A stretch of DNA of 11,743 bases from contig DASTRU010000215.1 in the NCBI GenBank assembly GCA_035761045.1, positions 1-11,743 on the forward strand, read 5' to 3'. Both the position numbers and the translations under genes were made by a program. Shown in pieces: positions 6,763 to 11,743 of this stretch. Within the stretch, counting starts at the first letter, position 1, and each line of letters begins with the position of its first letter. The notes beneath the pieces were generated by a model. The model was not told the DNA's origin. It saw nothing but the letters and a program-made list of their open reading frames with translations, and ran no database searches. The DNA is from DASTRU01 sp035761045 (GTDB lineage Bacteria; Pseudomonadota; Gammaproteobacteria; Burkholderiales; Burkholderiaceae_E).

Positions 6763-7845
6763 ATGACAATGACGCGCAAAAAGCCTCCTTCCAACAACGC
6801 GGCCATTACGGAGAACAGGCCTGAGCAACTGCTTGGCGATATCTGCAATCTCATCGATCAATGTCGCCACCGGCTTGCTAGCACTGTTAACAGCGCGCTG
6901 ACTTCACTTTACTGGCATATCGGCCAACGCATTCGCAGCGAAGTGCTGCGCGATCAGCGTGGCGCCTATGGTGAGCAGATTGTCTCCGCGTTGGGGAGAC
7001 AGTTGGAGGTCAACTATGGCCGCGGCTTCTCAGAGAAAAACCTGCGCCACATGATGCGATTTGCGGAAGCGTTTCCCGATGAGCAAATTGTCTCTGCGGC
7101 GCAGAGACAATTGAGTTGGACACACTTCAAAACACTCATCTACATCGATAATCCGCTCAAACGCGACTTTTACTTGCAGGTAAGTCAGCAAGAAGGCTGG
7201 AGCACTCGCACGCTGCAAGAACGACTTGATTCGCAATTGTTTGAACGCACCGCGTTATCTCGCCAACCCGAAGATTTACTCGCGCGCGAGCTGTCCGATT
7301 TGCGCAAGACAGGCAAGCTGAGCCCGGCGCTTGTGCTCAAAGATCCCTACGTACTGGATTTTCTCGGACTCAATGACCGCTATCTCGAGCGCGATCTTGA
7401 AGACGCCATCCTACGTGAGCTTGAACACTTCCTGCTTGAGTTGGGTGCGGGCTTTACCTTTGTGGCGCGGCAAAAGCGCTTGCAAATCGATAACGATGAC
7501 TTTTATATCGACCTACTGCTTTACAACCGTCGTCTTAAACGCTTGGTCGCTATCGAACTTAAGCTCGGCGACTTCAAGCCCGAGCACAAAGGCCAGATGG
7601 AGCTTTACCTGCGCTGGCTAGCCAAGCATGAGCAAGAGCCCGGCGAAGCGCCACCACTGGGCATCATTCTGTGCGGTGGCAAGAAGCGCGAGCAAATTGA
7701 ATTGTTGGAGCTTGACGCCAGCGGCATCCACGTTGCCGAATATCTCACTGTCCTGCCACCTAAAGATGTGCTGCAAGCCAAGCTACATGAAGCCATTGTT
7801 TATTCCCGCACGAGGTTGAAGAATCGCGGCGGAGAGGACATTTAA
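6763..7845 (+). CDS. YhcG/DUF1016-type PDDEXK nuclease domain protein
   Basis: A protein of 360 residues from the ATG at 6763. An in-frame TTG at 6751 and a second ATG at 6769 are alternative starts, and none has a strong Shine-Dalgarno. The N-terminal DUF1016 domain (about 20-160) shows the family pattern YWHIGQRI, YGEQIVSALGRQL, GFSEKNLRHMMRF and EQIVSAAQRQLSWTHF. The C-terminal domain (about 180-345) carries the PD-(D/E)XK core: D250 in FYIDLLLYNRRLK, E265 and K267 in AIELKLGDF, then Q278 in KGQMELYL. The fold implies metal-dependent cleavage of nucleic acid, but the cellular role of the family is not established. Members are often found near restriction-modification genes; none is present here. 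Its codon use looks different from gyrB and the flavin reductase gene (fewer GCG/CGCG runs), which hints at transfer. It is convergent with gyrB across 169 bp. Confidence 0.9.
   Translation: MTMTRKKPPSNNAAITENRPEQLLGDICNLIDQCRHRLASTVNSALTSLYWHIGQRIRSEVLRDQRGAYGEQIVSALGRQLEVNYGRGFSEKNLRHMMRFAEAFPDEQIVSAAQRQLSWTHFKTLIYIDNPLKRDFYLQVSQQEGWSTRTLQERLDSQLFERTALSRQPEDLLARELSDLRKTGKLSPALVLKDPYVLDFLGLNDRYLERDLEDAILRELEHFLLELGAGFTFVARQKRLQIDNDDFYIDLLLYNRRLKRLVAIELKLGDFKPEHKGQMELYLRWLAKHEQEPGEAPPLGIILCGGKKREQIELLELDASGIHVAEYLTVLPPKDVLQAKLHEAIVYSRTRLKNRGGEDI
7086..7112. repeat. 12-bp perfect inverted repeat inside the YhcG-type nuclease gene
   Basis: AATTGTCTCTGC (7086-7097) and GCAGAGACAATT (7101-7112) are exact complements around a 3-base loop. 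The DNA encodes the EQIVSAAQRQL segment. A related but weaker hairpin (TGTCTCC/GGAGACA, 6981-7001) lies 108 bp upstream in the sister segment EQIVSALGRQL, so the two form a direct repeat of inverted repeats. Confidence 0.8.
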
Positions 7846-8014
7846 TGGACGCTCAATTTTGCAATCTCAAGACGCTTAGGTAATCAAACTGGCCGCGCTT
7901 AATGCGAATGGAAAGCGACGAGAACGTAATGAGCGGATTGATGCAAATTTCAATCATGGGTTTGAATTAAAGCCTTGAATTTTTGCTTTGTCGCATTCAG
8001 GAACACGCCCCCCA

Positions 8015-10519
8015 TCACACATCAATATTCCCCGCCTGCAACGCATTCTTCTCAATAAACTCGCGTCGCGGTTCCACCTCGTCGCCCATCAAGGTCGTGA
8101 AGATGCTGTCCGCACCAATCGCGTCCTCAATTTGCACTTTAAGCAACCGGCGCACGCTCGGGTCCATCGTGGTTTCCCACAACTGCTCGGGGTTCATCTC
8201 GCCTAAGCCTTTATAGCGTTGCACGCTAACGCCGCGTTGCGCTTCGCTTAGCAACCATTGCATCGCCTCGCGAAAATCCGTGATCGCGAACTCCTTACGC
8301 TTTTCGCCGACGCCACGTGCAATCAAGGCACCTGGACCGATCAATCCTTTAAACGTTTGGGCGGCGTTCGCAAGCGCGGAGTAATCGGCGCCATGCACGA
8401 AGTCGGCATCGATCACGCTCACGCGCACGTTACCGTGAATCTGGCGTTCGATACGCAATTGATGTTTATCCGTGCGCTCGTCATACGCGGCGAACACATG
8501 CACGGTACCGTTGCCTAATGCGCGACTAAGCGCGGCCGCGCTTTCTTCCGCGCGCGCCGCATCGTCAAGATCCAACGAAACACCGTTCGCCAATGCTTGC
8601 AACGCACGCTCATCGATGATGCGCGCAAGCCGCTTGATCACCGCGTTCGCAAGTAAGTCTTGCCGCGCGAGTTCATCCAACGCTTCGCCACTAATCGGCG
8701 CACGGCCTTCATTAGGAATTAGCTCCGCGTCTTGCAAGGCCAAGCGCAACACGTATTGATCGAACTCGCCATCGTCCTTCACATAGCGTTCGTCCTTGCC
8801 GTGCTTGACTTTGTACAACGGCGGTTGCGCGATGTAGATGTGCCCGCGCTCGACGAGTTGCGGCATTTGCCGATAGAACAAAGTGAGCAACAGCGTACGA
8901 ATATGCGCGCCGTCCACGTCCGCGTCGGTCATGATGATGATGCGGTGATAGCGCAACTTATCCGCATTGAAATCATCGCTATTACCGCCCGAGCCGATGC
9001 CGGTTCCTAAGGCGGTAATCAAGGTCGCGATTTGTTCGCTACTAATTAATTTATCGAAGCGAGCGCGTTCAACGTTGAGCACCTTACCGCGCAACGGCAA
9101 CACCGCCTGAAACTTACGATCGCGACCTTGCTTGGCCGAGCCGCCTGCGGAGTCGCCCTCGACGATATACAGCTCGCACAACGACGGATCTTTCTCTTGG
9201 CAATCGGCCAACTTACCCGGCAGGCCCGCGCCGTCGAGCACGCCTTTGCGACGCGTCATCTCACGCGCCTTGCGTGCGGCTTCACGCGCGCGCGCCGCGT
9301 CGATGATCTTGCCGCAAATAATTTTCGCGTCATTCGGCTTTTCAAGCAGGAAGTCGTTAAGTGCTTTGGCGACGACTTCTTCCACCGGCATGCGCACTTC
9401 GCTCGACACTAATTTGTCTTTGGTTTGCGAGCTGAACTTAGGCTCGGGCACCTTGACGGAGAGCACGCACGTTAAGCCTTCGCGCATATCGTCGCCGCTG
9501 GTTTCGACCTTAGCCTTCTTCGCCAACTCTTGCACTTCGATGTACTTATTGATGACGCGCGTCATCGCCGCGCGTAACCCGGTTAAGTGCGTGCCGCCGT
9601 CGCGTTGCGGAATATTGTTGGTAAAGCACAGGACTTGTTCGTTGTAGCCGTCGTTCCATTGCATCGCGACTTCAACGCCAATCGTCAAGCCATTCTCGGC
9701 CATGCGCTCGCCCATCACATGGAACACATTGGGATGCAGCGTTTGCTTATTTTTGTTGATGTAATCGACAAAGCCTTTCACGCCACCGGCGAACGCGAAG
9801 TCTTCTTCCTTTTGCGTGCGTTGGTCGACAAGCTTGATGCGCACGCCGTTATTCAAAAACGAAAGTTCGCGCAGACGCTTCGCAAGCACTTCGTAATGAA
9901 ATTCGATATTGGTGAAGATGGTTTCATCGGGCAGGAAGTGAACTTCGGTGCCGCGCTTATCGGTCTCGCCCGTGACCTTCATCGGCGAAACATCCACGCC
10001 TTCTTGTTGTTCGACGATGCGTTCTTGCACTACGCCTTGCTTGAATTCAAGCAAATGCACTTTGCCGTCGCGGCGAATCGTTAGGCGCAACCATTGGCTG
10101 AGCGCGTTCACGCAACTCACGCCCACGCCGTGCAAACCACCCGACACCTTGTAGCTGTTTTGATTGAACTTACCGCCCGCGTGCAATTCGGTCAGCGCGA
10201 TTTCTGCAGCGCTGCGTTTAGGCTCGTGCTTGTCGTCGAACTTAATGCCCGTGGGAATGCCGCGTCCGTTATCGACCACCGAAATCGAGTTATCGGTATG
10301 AATCGTGACGACGATGTCGTCGCAATAGCCCGCGAGCGCTTCGTCGATCGAGTTATCCACCACCTCGAACACTAAGTGATGCAAACCCGTGCCGTCGGAC
10401 GTATCGCCGATGTACATGCCGGGCCGCTTGCGAACGGCTTCCAACCCTTCGAGGATCTGAATCGAATTCGCGCCGTATTGGTTGTCGGCGGGAGATGGCG
10501 TCGTGGAGTCTTGAGTCAT
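8015..10519 (-). CDS. gyrB: DNA gyrase subunit B
   Basis: A full-length GyrB of 834 residues, the ATPase and TOPRIM subunit of DNA gyrase, which with GyrA introduces negative supercoils. The GHKL ATPase lies in about 1-220, with E52 and N56 in FEVVDNSIDEALAG, VVDNGRGIP (D83) and SGGLHGVGVSCVNAL. The transducer follows to about 400. The TOPRIM metal site has E454 (YIVEGDSAGG) and D532/D534 (TDADVDG). A long insertion of the Gram-negative type spans about 570-735. The C-terminus has QRYKGLGEMNPEQLWETTMD and ends NALQAGNIDV. R477 stands where E. coli has K447, a common natural variant. The gene starts 47 bp after dnaN on the same strand, so the two are probably co-transcribed. Its own Shine-Dalgarno is weak. 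A short AAAGC/GCTTT stem downstream is too weak to call a terminator. Confidence 0.99.
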   Translation of the reverse strand: MTQDSTTPSPADNQYGANSIQILEGLEAVRKRPGMYIGDTSDGTGLHHLVFEVVDNSIDEALAGYCDDIVVTIHTDNSISVVDNGRGIPTGIKFDDKHEPKRSAAEIALTELHAGGKFNQNSYKVSGGLHGVGVSCVNALSQWLRLTIRRDGKVHLLEFKQGVVQERIVEQQEGVDVSPMKVTGETDKRGTEVHFLPDETIFTNIEFHYEVLAKRLRELSFLNNGVRIKLVDQRTQKEEDFAFAGGVKGFVDYINKNKQTLHPNVFHVMGERMAENGLTIGVEVAMQWNDGYNEQVLCFTNNIPQRDGGTHLTGLRAAMTRVINKYIEVQELAKKAKVETSGDDMREGLTCVLSVKVPEPKFSSQTKDKLVSSEVRMPVEEVVAKALNDFLLEKPNDAKIICGKIIDAARAREAARKAREMTRRKGVLDGAGLPGKLADCQEKDPSLCELYIVEGDSAGGSAKQGRDRKFQAVLPLRGKVLNVERARFDKLISSEQIATLITALGTGIGSGGNSDDFNADKLRYHRIIIMTDADVDGAHIRTLLLTLFYRQMPQLVERGHIYIAQPPLYKVKHGKDERYVKDDGEFDQYVLRLALQDAELIPNEGRAPISGEALDELARQDLLANAVIKRLARIIDERALQALANGVSLDLDDAARAEESAAALSRALGNGTVHVFAAYDERTDKHQLRIERQIHGNVRVSVIDADFVHGADYSALANAAQTFKGLIGPGALIARGVGEKRKEFAITDFREAMQWLLSEAQRGVSVQRYKGLGEMNPEQLWETTMDPSVRRLLKVQIEDAIGADSIFTTLMGDEVEPRREFIEKNALQAGNIDV

Positions 10520-10566
10520 TGTGATTCGGTGTCCGGCGGTACAGCGTGAATGAAGGCAAGCGGTAT

Positions 10567-11670
10567 TTAGATGCGCATCGGCATGACGACGTATTTGAAA
10601 TTCGCGTCGTCGGGCACGGTCAGCAGCGCGGATGAATTCGCGTCGCCAAATGAAAGTTGAACGTGTTCGCTTTTCAAATTGCCAAGCACGTCGAGCAAGT
10701 AGCTCACGTTAAAACCAATTTCTAGCGACGGGCCGTCGTACGGGATTTCAAGTTCTTCGTGCGCGTCTTCTTGATCGGCGTTGGTGGAGCTGATTTTCAA
10801 CGCGCCCTCGCCAATCACGCAGCGCACGCCGCGAAAGCGATCGCTCGTGACAATCGCCACGCGTTGTAAAGCATGCATCAGGTCTTCGCGGCCAATACCA
10901 AAACTACGCGTGTAACCGCTGGGAATCACGCGTTGGTAATCAGGAAACTTACCTTCGACCAATTTGCTGACGAGTTCGATCTCGCCAAAGGTGAAGCGAA
11001 TTTGATTACTCGCGATGTCGATATGCACCGGATCTTCGCTATCGCCTAACAGCCGTTGCAATTCGATGATGGTCTTGCGCGGGATGATCACGTCGGTTTT
11101 CGGTAACGCGCTCGCGACCGACGTCGTGCAATACGCAAGCCGATGACCATCGGTCGCGACCGCATGCACCCAATTGCCATCAGCGACAAGCAAGAGTCCG
11201 TTCAAGTAATACCGAATGTCTTGCTGCGCCATCGCGAAATGCACCATGCCAAACAAATGCTTAAGCATCTTTTGCGGCATCGTGAATTGCGCGGCGAAGC
11301 TGCTCGCGGTGTTGAACACCGGAAAGTCGTCGGCCGACAAGGTTTGCAGCTTGAACTTGGATTTGCCCGATTCAACGCTAAGTTTTTTATCCGCCAATCC
11401 CAATTTCACCGCGCCGTCCGGCAATGCTCGAAGGATGTCGAGCAACTTGCGCGCGGCCACCGTTGTCGCCACCGCTTCTTTGCCCGCGCCTATCGGCGCA
11501 CGGGTTGTGATTTGAATATCAATATCGGTCGAGACGAATGACACGTCCGTGCCGTCTTTACGCACCAGGATGTTCGCGAGGATGGGCAAGGTATGACGCC
11601 GTTCGACGATGCCGCTGACGATGGAAAGGGGCCGCAGGAGGGTATCGCGCTGTGTCTGCACCAATGACAT
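10567..11670 (-). CDS. dnaN: DNA polymerase III beta subunit (sliding clamp)
   Basis: A complete 367-residue beta clamp, the usual length. Two copies form a ring on DNA that holds polymerase III and other replication and repair proteins. Three clamp domains follow in order (about 1-120, 130-245, 246-367). Recognisable segments are RRHTLPILANIL (24-35), ATDGHRLAYC (172-181, near the hydrophobic partner-binding cleft), VEGKFPDYQRVIP, and the C-terminal YVVMPMRI, which is nearly identical to the E. coli end. The start at 11670 is supported by AAGGA eight bases upstream. gyrB follows after 47 bp with no recF, an arrangement common in Betaproteobacteria and unlike E. coli. dnaA is expected beyond the right edge. 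Confidence 0.99.
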   Translation of the reverse strand: MSLVQTQRDTLLRPLSIVSGIVERRHTLPILANILVRKDGTDVSFVSTDIDIQITTRAPIGAGKEAVATTVAARKLLDILRALPDGAVKLGLADKKLSVESGKSKFKLQTLSADDFPVFNTASSFAAQFTMPQKMLKHLFGMVHFAMAQQDIRYYLNGLLLVADGNWVHAVATDGHRLAYCTTSVASALPKTDVIIPRKTIIELQRLLGDSEDPVHIDIASNQIRFTFGEIELVSKLVEGKFPDYQRVIPSGYTRSFGIGREDLMHALQRVAIVTSDRFRGVRCVIGEGALKISSTNADQEDAHEELEIPYDGPSLEIGFNVSYLLDVLGNLKSEHVQLSFGDANSSALLTVPDDANFKYVVMPMRI

Positions 11671-11743
11671 CGAAGTGATCCTTAAAACAAAGACTTATTG
11701 ATGAAGAGCGTTGATTTCTGGGGACAACACTCAAAACAGTTTT
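11671..11743 (-). promoter_or_regulatory. Upstream region of dnaN with ribosome binding site
   Basis: AAGGA on the minus strand (11679-11683) is the dnaN ribosome binding site. Further upstream TTGTCC could serve as a -35 element, but no good -10 follows at standard spacing. The last 11 bases (11733-11743) form a short palindrome, AAAAC/GTTTT. No reading frame here can be identified as the end of dnaA. Confidence 0.5.

Noticed and set aside
7900..7968. Methionine-rich short ORF (about 22 codons) between the nuclease and gyrB
   Set aside because: It has no ribosome binding site and is too short to support.
7955..7990. gyrB terminator formed by AAAGC/GCTTT
   Set aside because: The stem is only 5 bp with an 11-base loop and no clear U-tract.
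9085..9100. GyrB arginine at the position of E. coli K447 as a quinolone resistance mutation
   Set aside because: Arginine is a common natural residue at this position in many bacteria.
9587..10084. 165-codon plus-strand frame within gyrB
   Set aside because: It is antisense to conserved GyrB coding sequence and has no motif.
11711..11725. DnaA box upstream of dnaN
   Set aside because: TTGTCCCCA differs from TTATCCACA at two positions and stands alone, so it does not support an origin here.

Overview
The window looks like chromosomal DNA next to the replication origin of a betaproteobacterium, possibly from the Burkholderiales or Nitrosomonadales. The evidence is a leftward dnaN-gyrB pair at the right end with no recF between them, a GyrB of 834 residues carrying the long insertion seen in Gram-negative bacteria, and a fairly GC-rich sequence. 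The genus cannot be read from the sequence. dnaA presumably lies just beyond the right edge.

Right part (about 8015-11743): dnaN (sliding clamp) and gyrB (gyrase B subunit) form a leftward replication operon. Convergent with gyrB lies a rightward gene for a YhcG/DUF1016-type PDDEXK nuclease (6763-7845). It has no visible restriction or toxin partner and its codon use seems different from its neighbours.

Middle (4511-6475): a flavin reductase-family protein and, about 100 bp downstream on the same strand, a 408-residue protein with degenerate ankyrin-like repeats and no recognised function. Each lies in or beside DNA rich in inverted repeats.

Left part (1-4252): a LOV-type blue-light sensor hybrid histidine kinase (LOV-HisKA-HATPase-REC) is convergent, with an 8-bp gap between stop codons, with an inner-membrane LTA-synthase/phosphoglycerol-transferase-like sulfatase-fold enzyme. 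The latter is transcribed divergently from an ECF sigma factor gene cut by the left edge.

Six of the eight genes are leftward, away from the presumed origin. The LTA synthase-like gene and the YhcG-type gene run the other way. The most notable items are the LOV photoreceptor kinase with an intact photochemical residue set, a strong dyad just upstream of it, and the unassigned ankyrin-like protein. I saw no tRNA, rRNA, CRISPR array or insertion sequence.
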